Below are positions 33,843-44,980 of a stretch of 64,000 nucleotides of DNA, piece by piece. The position numbers were made by a program, and so were the translations under genes. Under the pieces are notes generated by a model that ran no database searches, was not told where the DNA came from, and saw only the letters and a program-made list of their open reading frames with translations. The DNA is from Cryptomeria japonica. Its lineage: Eukaryota; Streptophyta; Pinopsida; Cupressales; Cupressaceae. The stretch's first letter is position 1. Each line of letters starts with the position of its first letter. The stretch is from NCBI RefSeq assembly GCF_030272615.1, contig NC_081408.1, forward strand, positions 763,918,173-763,982,172. The letters are read 5' to 3'.

Positions 33843-36415
33843 TTTGACATATTGCATAATTTAGGTTAGTTCAAAATATTTGTAAAACAAGTCCACCTTG
33901 TATGGGGGTTGGTCATTCCTAGAAAACTTCTGTGAATTATCTCTTCATATAGGTTTGTGAATGAGCAACCATTTCCTTCTGAAGAATCCCTTTGTAGCAT
34001 CATATTCGACCTTGAGGTTTTCCAAATTGATATTTGTATTGCAATCCCTATGGTCTTCTAAGCCAAACACTTCCAGTGTTGTATCCATGTTAATGTCTAA
34101 CAACCTCCCATTCATGGACCTGATGTATCTCCCTTCAACATTGTAACACTCTGCCAAAGCTTTAATTATGTCTACACTGAGAAAAACATTAGGAATGACT
34201 AACCTAGCTAGTCCTAATCTCGATGAATTGCATTCACGAATCGCAAACTCTGATTTCATATAAAAACATTTGAAAATATGATGCCCTCTGACTTAAAAAT
34301 GGCTCTCCCTACAATCAGATTTCTTATTCACAAAGTTCACAACACCGACCCTTGTCTTAGGTCTATAAGATGACCCGAACAATTGAGCAGTTAAATCATC
34401 ATGAAGGTTTTTATCTTTCTTTTGTCTTTTGGCCTTGGGTTCCATAGACTGTGAAGCTTTTGAAGAGGTAGACATTTCCAACTTGTCTCAAGATTACCTT
34501 AGAATGATAATACTTTAACTAGGGCTATGATTAATTCTTATCACACTCTTTGAAGGAAACTATAGAGATAGGTAGCATGACTTACTAGATTTCACTTGCT
34601 CTCTCTGACCTTTATGGCTGCCTGGACGCCTTCACAACCTGTTTTCTCAACTTCACACCTAACCCTTTCAGTAATTCATGATAAGAATTGTTCTAAACTC
34701 GAACAAACCATCTCCTACTCATAAATGAAGTTCGTGAGAATAATGATGGCGCAAACGAGCTTTTACACAAGTTTAAATCTGTACTGTTGATCTTAGAGAA
34801 TCAACAGTAGATGATGAAATTAAAATATCCACTCATGTGGGAGCTATCAATCATATTGCTTGTCTAGCCACTTTATTTAATTCTCTCGGCACTTGTCAGG
34901 ATCAAAAAAGCTACCTTGGTGAGGCTCGAGCTAACACACTCAATCCTACCTGGTCACCAACATTTAGCTAATTCGTCCTCTTCTCAGGACTTGTCAAATC
35001 ACTCACCAAGTGCGAAGAAACCTTTGTTTGAAGTCATAACATCCCTCTCAGGAACTTGTTGAATAAAAGATACAATGCTCTCTGAGAAATCTTTACATTG
35101 TTGATTCAACTTGGGACTTGACCAGGACAAAATAAAGCTTCCACCAAGTCCCAAGAGAATAATTTTGGTACACTTTGTCTGCCATGGCAAGTAACAACTG
35201 AACACCAACACAAATGTTTTTGCTAACCGGGGCCCACCTTAAGACAATTTAGGCATGTGACCAATTACAAACCCTTTAAAGTTACATGCGGGGGGAAACA
35301 AAACTTAATTAACCTAGGACATGGGAAGACCATAATTTACGCGATGCATGCCAAAAGGATTTCCAATTAAACTTATGACCGGTAAGGTAATTTTCAAAGA
35401 AAAGCAGTCTTAGACAAAATTTGAAAAATAGCGGGAAAAGATAAACTAACCAAAATGAGAAAATCTACCCAAAACAGTCCTAACACATCATTCACCTATT
35501 CATTTTCATCACAACAATTCATTCATCCATCCATAATGTTTCATGCTTTACTATACATTAATGGCTAGTGAATATGTTTTGGTTGGGAATAAATCTTGAT
35601 ATATGTTTTTTTACCTCAATTAGTAATCTAGATATCCTTCATGAATTCCCATAATCCAAAAAAATCCAAAAATAATCAAATATTCCAAAATTTTGAAAAA
35701 AAAAAAAAAATCCCAAAAAATCCAAAATAATAAATATTCCAAAAATCCTTGAGGCACCTTTGTCTTGACTTGTTTGGGGTTAGATCCTTGTTTTTCATCA
35801 TATTTGGAAGAGGGTGACATAACACCATTTGATATTCAAAACAAAAAAAAAAACTATATCTATCACGAGACAAGAATATTTGAGCTTTCACAAAAAATCT
35901 CGCGTGAAATGTTGATGTTGATCTAAGCCTGCTTCTTGTATAGATTTCTTGCCTAATCTATCACATATCTATCATTAGCCATCTATCTATCCTTGTCTTG
36001 ATAAGATTATCCTTCCTATATCAAGCCTTATCTAGCTATCTACAACTTGATAGATATATCTTTCCTATATAGACATTATTTATCTACACTTTAGAAGCTC
36101 AACCTTTTGGCTAGAAATGTGTTGGTTGTTTGGCTTGTTTGTCATTTGGTCTTTTTGCTTTCTGATTTATCTTTTCATCTATTGCACTTATCTCTTTATC
36201 TTTCTCTTCAAGCTTTGATCTTTATCTTTTTGTTCCATCTATCATGCTATCTTGAGACCACCTAGATCTTCAAGATCTTGCTGTATTTAGAGGGGCATAA
36301 AGTGGGGCATGGTCTGTGCTTGGCATTTTTTTGAGCCTTAGAATACTACTTAGATCCTCACATTCCTTGTGTGTGTTGGAATAGCTTATAGCATGAATTT
36401 TTTCCTTTGCATACT
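33843..36415. other. Unassigned 2.6-kb stretch
   Basis: Apart from the reading-frame pair at 33945-34481 I recognise no gene. The right part (about 35930-36260) is rich in ATCTATC-type tetranucleotide runs, a degenerate microsatellite. There is also an A-rich run at 35690-35710. Confidence 0.4.
33945..34481 (-). pseudogene. Unidentified coding remnant (two adjacent frames)
   Basis: Minus-strand frames 34481-34293 (62 codons, MEMSTSSKASQSMEPKAKRQKKDK at its start, basic and Ser-rich) and 34259-33945 (104 codons) look like parts of one protein with a frameshift between. The second has IIKALAECYNVEGRYIRSMNGR and LDINMDTTLEVFGLED, a pattern like the N-terminal part of large repeat-encoded proteins of unknown function. 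No catalytic motif or zinc site is visible. The downstream part is missing beyond the C3 LTR boundary. It may be the start of an element ORF2-like protein, but I have no firm family. Confidence 0.35.
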
Positions 36416-36420
36416 GGGTT
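36416..36420. repeat. Target-site duplication GGGTT, left copy (S2)
   Basis: GGGTT abuts the start of LTR S2. GGGTC lies at 44976-44980, a one-base difference. Confidence 0.55.
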
Positions 36421-37326
36421 TGTTAGTAGGAATCAATAAGAAAGACTAAAGGCAGGGGGGGTGAATTAGTCTTCATAGGAATACAAAAAATTAAACTCCA
36501 AAATAAAACTGATGAACTGCAACAATAGATAGATAAGAAAATTATCAACACAACACACAACACCAAGATTTTTGACGTGGAAAACCCGGCTAAGGGAAAA
36601 ACCATGGTGAGAACCTACCCACAGTAAGATGATACTCTGCAGTAGTGAAAATATTACAATGGGGAATGCACATGTATTCAGGCAGACTGCCTAGAGCTCA
36701 CTGCTCAAAAGATATTTTCCCAGAAGGCTACAATCCTCATGTAAGTCTCACTAACTTACAATATGATTCAAACTACAATCTAGAAGAAATGAATTGTAAT
36801 GATAGCATCTACAAATGCTTGATGATAGTTCCGGTTAAGCACAATTGACTACTCTGCAACACCAAACTCACCTCGACACTTCACTGAATGATAAATCTCT
36901 TGTTCACACATTCACCTTTCTTTGATAATGCAAACACAATACCAATACTCAAATTAAATGAATATCTCACCTATATATACTTGTCATCAACCTTGATAAC
37001 AAGGATGGCTAAACCCTCAACCCTCAACTCACAATTACAGAATTGCATTACATGATACAAAGATCGATCACTAGACCAATATAATAATTTACATTATATA
37101 GCATGGATCTAATTCAAATTGCCAAACAATCATATCCACCGAAAATCATGCCAAGATCAACTGCAACACGCTACACTGCCAGAAATATTGCATAACATGA
37201 AAATCACAACCGACTCATAAAAATCAACAAAAACTCGTACAACGATCAAAGCAGATCACCAAGAAAAATAGGACATGATTGGGAAACACCGACAAGCATG
37301 TTAGAATAATCTGGAATTGTTGCATT

Positions 37327-37331
37327 AACGC
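37327..37331. repeat. Target-site duplication AACGC, left copy (C4)
   Basis: AACGC abuts the left end of C4 and is repeated at 44640-44644. Confidence 0.88.
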
Positions 37332-38737
37332 TGATGGTATGATAAAATAATTAAGTATTTGGAAGATTACTGAGAGGGGGGGGGGGGGTGAATCAGTAAA
37401 CTAAAAAAACTGATACAAACTTCCCAATCTAAAATTTAAATACACAAAGTAAACTTTCACTATCAAGATCAATAATCAACATCAATCGGTTAGCTGTTAT
37501 AACAACTCAACAGTAAACAACTTCAATCTTGTAAACATCAAAATGAATAATCATATATCAACATATTTCATCTCTCAATGCTTCCAGTTATCATGCCTTA
37601 TCAAAATAGTTAATCAAATCAACATATAAGATCACAACCACAAAAAAATTCACCACTTGACACAAATGTTTATACATGGAAAACCCAAGTAGGTAAAAAC
37701 CACAGTGAGATGAGACTCACAAGATAGCTATCTAAACTCTTCTGAAGTTCGCCTTGTTAGGAGCCAAGCCTGTTAAAGATTTTACAATAAGTCCTTTTAA
37801 GAACTGATCCTATTAGGAATCACTCAGTTAAGGGATTTACAAAATGCCTTGATGAAGAGCAAATACCTTGCTAGGAGTAACCTCGGTAGAGGATTTGAAA
37901 ATCCAAGTTAATGGACGACCTTGTTAGAGGATTTAAGAAGTAACCAAGCTTGTTAGAGCTTACTTGGTTAGGGGATTTCACTTATGTTGTAATTGTTAGA
38001 AAACAACAGGTTTTCTTGATCTGTCTGAATAACACTACATTTGCTTGATCAGATCCTTTTAAGCTTCAATCAGCCTTTATTCAAACTGCAAATCCATTCT
38101 CTTGTTAGGTAACCACACACTTAACTGATTTCTGCCAACACTTAACAAAACAACTTCATCGACCTTAAATACAAATCAATTAGGTCGGTAACACAACAAA
38201 AACCTAATTCTCTAATAGAGATTACAAACAAATCGATTCAAGTGTGATCGTTGGATTTACATAGCAATCTATACACATTCTTCAAGAAAATTCCAACCGC
38301 TCCATGATCACCGCTTCATCAGACTTTGTAACTCATCACACGCTATGCATTAGATGCAATCCACTTTGCTCATTCCCTAGACAATCAAACAAATGAACAA
38401 ACGCGGCCAAACAATCTGAACTTATCCTCATACAATGATCACATGTGTTGCCATCATTACTGCTCATCATTAGATTTTAAACAAACAAACTTGATCGGTT
38501 AGGGTTTACCGGTTACATTGCATAGAAAGGGTTAAACCTTATACACTGGTTTATCGGTTCAACTCACAAACTAACATACCAGTTTACAACATCTTCCTCA
38601 AATCTCTTCCTACTAGTTATAAGACAATATTAATAACAACAACAATATCAGCAATATCATAAATACGATTACTGGTTGAATTCACATCAATGACAACATA
38701 ACATATGATTAATGCAATCTTCATGCAAATTCCAACA
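37332..38737 (-). repeat. 3' LTR of copia C4 (1406 bp)
   Basis: TGATGGTATGAT to TTCCAACA on the + strand. It includes the G-tract motif at 37368-37398. It keeps the CACCACTTGACACAAATG block that is missing from the other LTR. Confidence 0.9.
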
Positions 38738-38739
38738 AT

Positions 38740-38750
38740 CTCCCCCTTTG
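38740..38750 (-). other. Polypurine tract of copia C4
   Basis: In element sense CCAAAGGGGGAG lies directly before the TGTTGG LTR start. The wording (ATCAATGCCAAAGGGGGAGATTG) closely matches that of element A and of many plant copia elements. Confidence 0.8.
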
Positions 38751-39099
38751 GCATTGATGGCAATACAATTATCAACGCCTCTGATTGTTGCTGTGAATGG
38801 TGAATAGGAATCCTTGTTTACATTACCAAGTATTCACCATGCTCTATTTGTCTTCAGCCTGTCGCTAGTTTCCCTTTGCCAGTCATATAATTATTCTCCC
38901 AATCACATAATTCTTCTCCCCCTTTGACAACAATGCCAAATTGAAAGAAAAACATGTAATTGCAAATTTTCAATGTACATCAACAACATACTGCAAACTT
39001 GATGCTCCCCCTGTGGAATACATGCACTTCTTCATCAATCCATGTAAAATTTTGCAAGTGATATAGGGACCGATGCAATCAGAATCATGCTCAACTAAC

Positions 39100-39915
39100 T
39101 TCATGAAGAGGGACAACCCCCAACTCACTTCTAAGATACTCAAATGTAGTCTTAGGCAGAGGTTTGGTAAAGATATTTGCAAGCTACTCCTTGGTAGAAA
39201 CATGCTCTAAGATAACATCTTTACTTTGAAATTTTTCCCTCAAGAAGTGATACTTCAATTCAATGTGTTTGGTGTGAGCGTGCAAAACAAGATTCTTAGA
39301 AATATTAATGGCACTTGTATTATCACATAAAATATTTATAGGTTCCGAGATCTTCATCTTAAAACCTTCCAGAATGTGCCTCATCCAAATAGCCTATGTG
39401 CAATTCATATAAGCTGCAACATACTCAGCTTCAACAGTAGATTGTGAAGTACAACTCTGCTTCGTACTACTCCATGAAACAAGCCTTCCTCTTAGAAAGA
39501 ATGCTCCACTGGTAGTACTTTTTTGGTCATCAACATTTCCTGCCCAATCAACATCTGTGTATGCCTTCAAATAAAAGTTTCCTCCATATGGATACCATAA
39601 TCCATAGTCAATTGTATATTTCAGATACCTAAAAATTCTCTTGGTTTCTATCAGGTGTGCTTCCTTTGGATTCTTCTAAAATCTTGCAACTATATCAACC
39701 GCATGGGCAATATCTGGTCTGTTGTGAACAACATAGTGTAATTTTCCAATCATAAACATGTATTCCTTTTCATCAACAAACTTAGATTCATCTTCCTTGG
39801 ATAACATACAACCTGTAACCATTGGTGTTCCAACTAGTTTACAATCACTCATGCCAAAAGTTTTCAAAACCTCTTTCACATACTTAGATTGAGTAATGAA
39901 AATATCATTCTTCAT
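39100..39915 (-). pseudogene. Copia C4 RNase H region (broken)
   Basis: 39915-39676 continues reverse transcriptase with SKYVKEVLKTFGMSDCKLVGTPM and RPDIAHAV. After a stop near 39676 the RNase H domain carries an in-frame stop or shift near 39400; 39384-39184 has ILCDNTSAINISKNLVLHAHTKHIELKYHFL. The frame then shows IFTKPL and the FEYLRSELGV end near 39110. RNase H removes the RNA template. The CDN Asp survives. Confidence 0.8.
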
Positions 39916-39918
39916 TTG

Positions 39919-41652
39919 CTATATCTGCAAGCCTATGAATTTTTTTATTTCCCCTACTAAAGACATTTCAAACTCATTTTTCATTTCTTCTGCAAAACTA
40001 TTGCTCATGACATCATTACCTCCAAAAATAATATCATCAACAAATACTTCATTGACCAGTATTTCATCTCCTTCAGACTTGAGATAAATATTACTATCAT
40101 CACTGGTTCTTGCAAAGGCTATCTTCATCAGATGTGTATGAAGTTGTTCATACCATGCTCTAGGTGCCTTCTTTAATCCATACAAAGCTTTATGCAATCT
40201 GCGTACCATATCTTTCTCATCTATCAAAGCGTAACCATCTGGCTGCTCTATGTAAACCTCTTCTTCCAATATCCCATTCAAAAATGCATACTTAACATCG
40301 ATCTGATATACCTTGAACTTCTTATGGGCTGCAAATGCAAGCAAAGTTCTGACACCTTCCAGTCTTACTATTGGTGCAAAAGTTTTGCCATAATCTTCTC
40401 TTTCTTCTTGAGCATAACCCTTGCAAACTAATCTTGCCTTGTTGCGAACTACAACACCATCTTCATTTAACTTGTTTCTGAATACCCATTTAGTACCTAT
40501 AACATTCTTGTTTACCGGTCGAAGTACTAGGGTCCAAGTGTTGTTCTTCTCAATTTGATCCAATTCCTCATCCATAGCTTTAACCCAATAATCATCACCA
40601 AATTCCTCCTTAGCACTTCTAGGTTCAATGATGGAGATCATGCAAGAGTTATCTCTTATTTTTCTTCTAGTTAGTACTCTAGCATCCTTATCCCCAATAA
40701 TGTACTCAAGACTATGGTTCAGTCTCACATATCTAGGAATAACATGATCATTCTCTTCAGGTTCAACTTCTTCATTATCATCTTCTTCTGAATTTATTTG
40801 TTCTGATTCAACAAGTACATCAGAATTTGCTTTACCGGTTTCTGATTTAACAGTTTCAAGTTCCAAAAGAAAAATGCAAGGATCTTCATCCTTTTTCTCT
40901 GAACTGGTTCCTTCTGAGACTTCAGGACATTCATCTACACGAACATTAACACTCTCAACAATTCTCTGTGTTCGGTTGTTAAAGAATTTGTAGGCCTCAC
41001 TCTTGGTGGAATAGCCAAGAAATATGCCTTCATCACTCTTAGCTTCAAACTTGCTTATGTAATCACCTCTTTTAATAAAATATTTGCTACCAAATATCTT
41101 AAAATAGCTAACATCAGGTGATCCCCCATACCAATATTCATAAGGGGTCTTGTCCTTACATCTTTTCATCAGAATACGGTTCATAGTGTAGACAGCTATA
41201 CTTACAACTTCTTTCCAAAATGTTTTCGCTACACTTCCTTGTATCAACATTGTCCTAGCAACTTCAACCATTAACTGGTTGTTCCTCTCTACTATACCAT
41301 TCTGTTGTGGTGTCCTTGGTGTAGAAAGTTGTCGCTTGATACCATTCTCATCACAGTACTTAGTGAATTCCTTAGAAGTAAATTCACCGCCTTGATCTGT
41401 TCTCAGACATTTTATCTTTTTATAACTCTCTTTCTTAGCTAAGGCCCTGAATGCTTTGAACTTACCAAAAGCTTCATTCTTATCCTTCAAGAATGTGACT
41501 GACATCATCCTTGAATAATCATCAATGAAGATCATGAAATATCTATCACCTTGAATGGTTCTTGTTCTTATTGGTCCACATAGATCTGTATGAACCAAAT
41601 CTAACAAGTTCTCTGCTAAGAAGGGCCTTCTCTTGAAAGTTGAAGAAGTCAT
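39919..41652 (-). CDS. Copia C4 integrase-reverse transcriptase (577-codon open frame)
   Basis: One open frame spans the integrase core and most of reverse transcriptase. The integrase triad is complete: LVHTDLCGPI (Asp), LRTDQGGEF (Asp) and QQNGIVERNN (Glu). GSKYFIKRGDY and IFLGYSTKSEAYKFFN follow, then an acidic linker. Reverse transcriptase shows WVKAMDEELDQIEKNNTW, NVIGTKWVFRNKLNEDG, ARLVCKGYAQEE, QIDVKYAFLNGILEEEVYIEQPDGY, LHKALYGLKKAPRAWYEQ and the active site VFVDDIIFGG. The visible catalytic residues are intact, unlike the chromovirus. The start codon is internal to a polyprotein that has stops just upstream (41653-41784). Confidence 0.9.
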   Translation of the reverse strand: MTSSTFKRRPFLAENLLDLVHTDLCGPIRTRTIQGDRYFMIFIDDYSRMMSVTFLKDKNEAFGKFKAFRALAKKESYKKIKCLRTDQGGEFTSKEFTKYCDENGIKRQLSTPRTPQQNGIVERNNQLMVEVARTMLIQGSVAKTFWKEVVSIAVYTMNRILMKRCKDKTPYEYWYGGSPDVSYFKIFGSKYFIKRGDYISKFEAKSDEGIFLGYSTKSEAYKFFNNRTQRIVESVNVRVDECPEVSEGTSSEKKDEDPCIFLLELETVKSETGKANSDVLVESEQINSEEDDNEEVEPEENDHVIPRYVRLNHSLEYIIGDKDARVLTRRKIRDNSCMISIIEPRSAKEEFGDDYWVKAMDEELDQIEKNNTWTLVLRPVNKNVIGTKWVFRNKLNEDGVVVRNKARLVCKGYAQEEREDYGKTFAPIVRLEGVRTLLAFAAHKKFKVYQIDVKYAFLNGILEEEVYIEQPDGYALIDEKDMVRRLHKALYGLKKAPRAWYEQLHTHLMKIAFARTSDDSNIYLKSEGDEILVNEVFVDDIIFGGNDVMSNSFAEEMKNEFEMSLVGEIKKFIGLQI

Positions 41653-42231
41653 CTTTCCTAACTAACATTGCTTACAAAGAGCATTAACCAGTTTGTCTAG
41701 CTAAGGCAGACCTCTTACTGTCTTTGACTTACTCACTTTAACAATGTTATCAAAGTTTATATGACAACATCTCCTATGCCAAAGCTAGCTATCATCTACC
41801 TTTGCAATCAAACAGTTGCTAACTTTAGGATTAAGATGAAATAGATTACCGCTGGTCTGTTTCCCGATTGCAATCAATTCACCTTTGTTGTCAAAGATTT
41901 TGAACATACCATTTCTAAACTCCAGTGGGTATCCTCTGTCATTAAATTGTGCCACACTCAAAAGATTGTGCTTTAGGCCTTCAACCCAATAGACATCGTC
42001 AGCACTGCCCTTCCCATTAAGAGAAATAACTCCCTTACCTTTAACCATATAGGGTGATTCATTGCCAAATATGATAATACCACCATCAAATTCCTTCAAG
42101 GAAAGAAATTTTCTCTGATCATCAGTCATGTGATGTGAATAACCACTATCAATGATCCAATCATCAAAGTTATCCATCCTAGACACTAGTGCTTTCTGAT
42201 CTGATATCTCTTCCTTAATAGCTACAAACAC
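41653..42231 (-). pseudogene. Copia C4 protease and pre-integrase zinc region (stops)
   Basis: 42231-41785 encodes WIIDSGYSHHMTDDQRKFL, the copia protease site (DSG intact), and continues through KHNLLSVAQF. Below 41785 the GAG-pre-integrase zinc region is recognisable (LWHRRCCH, CKQC), but with stops before LWH, after LP, and after CKQC. The protease releases gag and pol proteins. Confidence 0.8.
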
Positions 42232-42315
42232 AATATCTTCACTAGCATCATCATCAGATTCTTCATTAGTAATACCACTGTCAATAGCAATATGACAATC
42301 TATCTTGCCTTTTCC

Positions 42316-43200
42316 CTAATACTTCTTGAATTTGTCTCTCTTGTATTCATTTTCACGATTAGGACAGTTAGGTTCTATATGACCAATCTTGTTGCATGCA
42401 AAACATTTTAAAGGTAGTTTACCTCTATATTTACCAGTGCCTCTAGGCAGTCGTTTTTCCAACAATGCTTCAAGCCCAACTAGGATATCTTCATCATCAA
42501 CATCTCTGTTGGATCTAGATTCATAACCATGACAAGTATCTCTACTTTTTCTCATAGATGGGTTAGAGACAGAAGCTCTGAATGCAGATTCTGATTTCTG
42601 TACACTACCATCATAGCCATTTAATTCAAAAGTAGTAAGTTTGCCAATGATAGAGTCAAGAGTTACCTTAGTTTTGTTAATGGACTTCAGCTCCTGAATA
42701 GTTGCAACTTGGATAGCATAGACCGATAGCAGGGTTCTCAGTACCTTACTGATCACTGTGGCATCTTCCACTTTCCCTTCTGCACTCTTTATTTCACCAA
42801 CTATCTCTTTTATCCTTTGACCATACTACTAGATATTCTCACCTTCAAACATTCTCATGTCATCAAACTTTCCTCTTAGGCTCTCCTCTTTAGCAATCCT
42901 AACATGTTCATCACCATTATAAATCTCTTCAATTTTTTTCCATACTTCATATGCAGTTTAAAGACCATGAACATATACATATTCAACATCAGATAGGGAA
43001 CTGATAATAGCCTCCAACGCTTGGTGATTTTCTTGTTGTTCTTTCTTCTGATCATCAGTTAGAGTTCCAGTAGGTGCAATATACTTAGTTTCTACATGAT
43101 CCCAATACTGACTTCCCAGACTCTTAATGTAAATCTTTATTCTGTAGCTCCATATCCTATATTTATCTTTGTTGAACTTCAGACCTTCCTTCTTCGTCGT
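42316..43200 (-). pseudogene. Copia C4 gag with one CCHC knuckle (broken)
   Basis: 42771-42316 is open and carries CFACNKIGHIEPNC. The upstream capsid part (42772 to about 43200) is readable as copia gag (SLGSQYWDHVE, DDQKKEQQENHQALEAIISSLSD, YEVWKKIEEIY, EESLRGKFDDMRM, and an IKEIVGEIK helix) with at least three stops. It forms the particle and binds RNA. Probably originally one polyprotein with pol. Confidence 0.75.
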
Positions 43201-43258
43201 GATCTACAAGATCTTTTCCTCAAGCGGTTAGGCTTTTAGGTTAAAGAGGACCTGAGAT

Positions 43259-43270
43259 GCTTTGATACCA
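43259..43270 (-). other. Primer-binding site of copia C4
   Basis: TGGTATCAAAGC in element sense, two bases after the LTR. It matches the initiator-Met-tRNA site except for A instead of G at one position. Confidence 0.85.
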
Positions 43271-43272
43271 AT

Positions 43273-44639
43273 TGATGGTATGAGTAAAGAATAAGTATCC
43301 AAAATATTACTGAGAGAGGGGGGGGGGGGTGAATCAGTAAACTAAAAAACTAATACGAATTTTCCAATCTCAAATTCAAACACACAAAGTAAACTTTCAC
43401 TATCAAGATCAATACTCAACATCAATCAGTTAACTATTATAGCAACTTAATAGTAAACAACTTCAATCTTGTTAACATCAAAATGATTAATCACATATCA
43501 ACATATTTCATCTCTCAATGCTTCCAGTTATCATGCCTTATCAGAATAGTTAATCAAATCAACATATAAGATCACAACCACAAAAACATTCACCACTATT
43601 TGAACTCTTCTGAAGTTCACCTTGTTAGGAGCCAAGCTTGTTAAAGATTTTACAATAAGTCCTGTTAAGAATTGATCCTATTAGGAATCACCCGGTTAAG
43701 GGATTTACAAAATGCCTTGATGAAAAGCAAATACCCTGCTAGGAGTAACCTTAGTAGCGGATTTGAGAATCCAAGCTAATGGACCACCTTGTTAGAGGAT
43801 TTAATAAGTAACCAAGCTTGTTAGAGCTTACCCGGTTAGGGGATTTCACTTTTGTTGTAATTGTTAGAAAATAATAGGTTTTCTTGATTTGTCTGAATAA
43901 CACTACATTTGCTTGATCAAATCCTTTTAAGCTTCAATTTGTCTTTACTCAAACTGCAAATCCATTCTCCGGTTAGGCAACCACATACTCAACTGATTTC
44001 TGCCAGCACTTTTCCAACACTTAACAAAACAACTTCATCCACCTTAAATACAAATCAATTAGGTCAGTAACACAACAAAAACCTAATTCTCTCATAGAGA
44101 TTACAAATAAATTGGTTCAAGTGTGACCGTTGGATTTACATAGCAATCTATACACATTATTCAAGAAAATTCCAACCACTCCATGATCACCGCTTCATTG
44201 GACTTTGTAACTTATCACGCGCTATGCGTTAGATGCAATCCACTTTGCTCATTCCCTAGACAATCAAGAAAATGAACAAACGCGCAAAAACATTCTGAAC
44301 TTATCCTCATACAATGATCACACGTGTTGCCATCATTACCGCTTATCATTAGATCTTAAACCAACAAACTTGATTGGTTAGGGTTTAACAAAAACAACTG
44401 GTAGGGTTTACCGATTACATTGCATAGAAAGGGTTAAACCTTATACATCGGTTTACCGGTTCAACTCACAAACTAACATACCGGTTTACAACATCTTCCT
44501 GAAAGCTCTTCCTACTGGTTACAAGACAATATCAATAACAACAACAATATCAACAATATCATAAATACCATTACCAGTTCAATTGACATCAATGACAACA
44601 TAACATATCATTAATGCAATCTTCATGCAAATGCCAACA
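43273..44639 (-). repeat. 5' LTR of copia C4 (1367 bp), internal deletion
   Basis: It matches 37332-38737 with many substitutions. About 85 bases present in the other LTRs (from CACCACTTGACAC to AGCTATCT) are missing near 43597. The G-tract motif is at 43308-43339. Divergence of the LTR pair makes C4 older than C2. Confidence 0.9.
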
Positions 44640-44644
44640 AACGC
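44640..44644. repeat. Target-site duplication AACGC, right copy (C4)
   Basis: Matches 37327-37331. Confidence 0.88.
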
Positions 44645-44975
44645 CACTTTTTAGATATTCATCTGTCAATGTCTAAAAGCTCAAGAACACAACCAATCAA
44701 CAACTGTCATGAAGAAGGATAACTTGTGGGGCACCAAATCATGAACCATCTGAAATGAAGATGCACAAGATCATCCAGAACAATAACCCAAAGTCTTAGC
44801 ACCAGATCTGATCTCACCGGAATATACTGAAGGAAATACCAGATTTTGCAAAATAGTGATCAACAACACCAAACTATAAAACTAGACCAGAAAATCTTCC
44901 CAATCTCACCGAAATATGTTGACATCAATGACAACAATATATCCTAGCAACAACAATGAACAACCATATCCAACA

Positions 44976-44980
44976 GGGTC
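44976..44980. repeat. Target-site duplication GGGTC, right copy (S2)
   Basis: Differs at one base from GGGTT at 36416-36420. Confidence 0.5.

Larger units (their letters stand above)
37332..44639 (-). mobile_element. Copia element C4, complete (7.3 kb)
   Basis: A full copia on the minus strand: 5' LTR 43273-44639, primer site 43259-43270, gag, protease, integrase, reverse transcriptase, RNase H, polypurine tract 38740-38750, 3' LTR 37332-38737. It lies in solo LTR S2 with duplication AACGC. Long C-tract LTRs and an FVDD reverse transcriptase suggest the Maximus/SIRE end of copia, though I cannot confirm it. The family has two solo LTRs in this window (32054-33488 and 61873-63296). Confidence 0.93.
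36421..44975 (-). repeat. Solo LTR 'S2' of another copia-like family, split by C4
   Basis: Left part 36421-37331 starts TGTTAGTAGG; right part 44640-44975 ends ATCCAACA. Without the C4 insertion it is about 1.24 kb. It has the G-tract motif (GGCAGGGGGGGTGAATTAGTC at 36451-36471) in the same relative place as the C4 LTRs, and a CTATATATAC string near 36971. Flanking GGGTT/GGGTC supports a target duplication. No coding sequence of its own remains, so it is a solo LTR that later received C4. Confidence 0.65.

Noticed and set aside
33945-34481. Intact host gene with introns
   Set aside because: No convincing splice sites or downstream exons; the frame ends near the C3 LTR, so a remnant is more likely.
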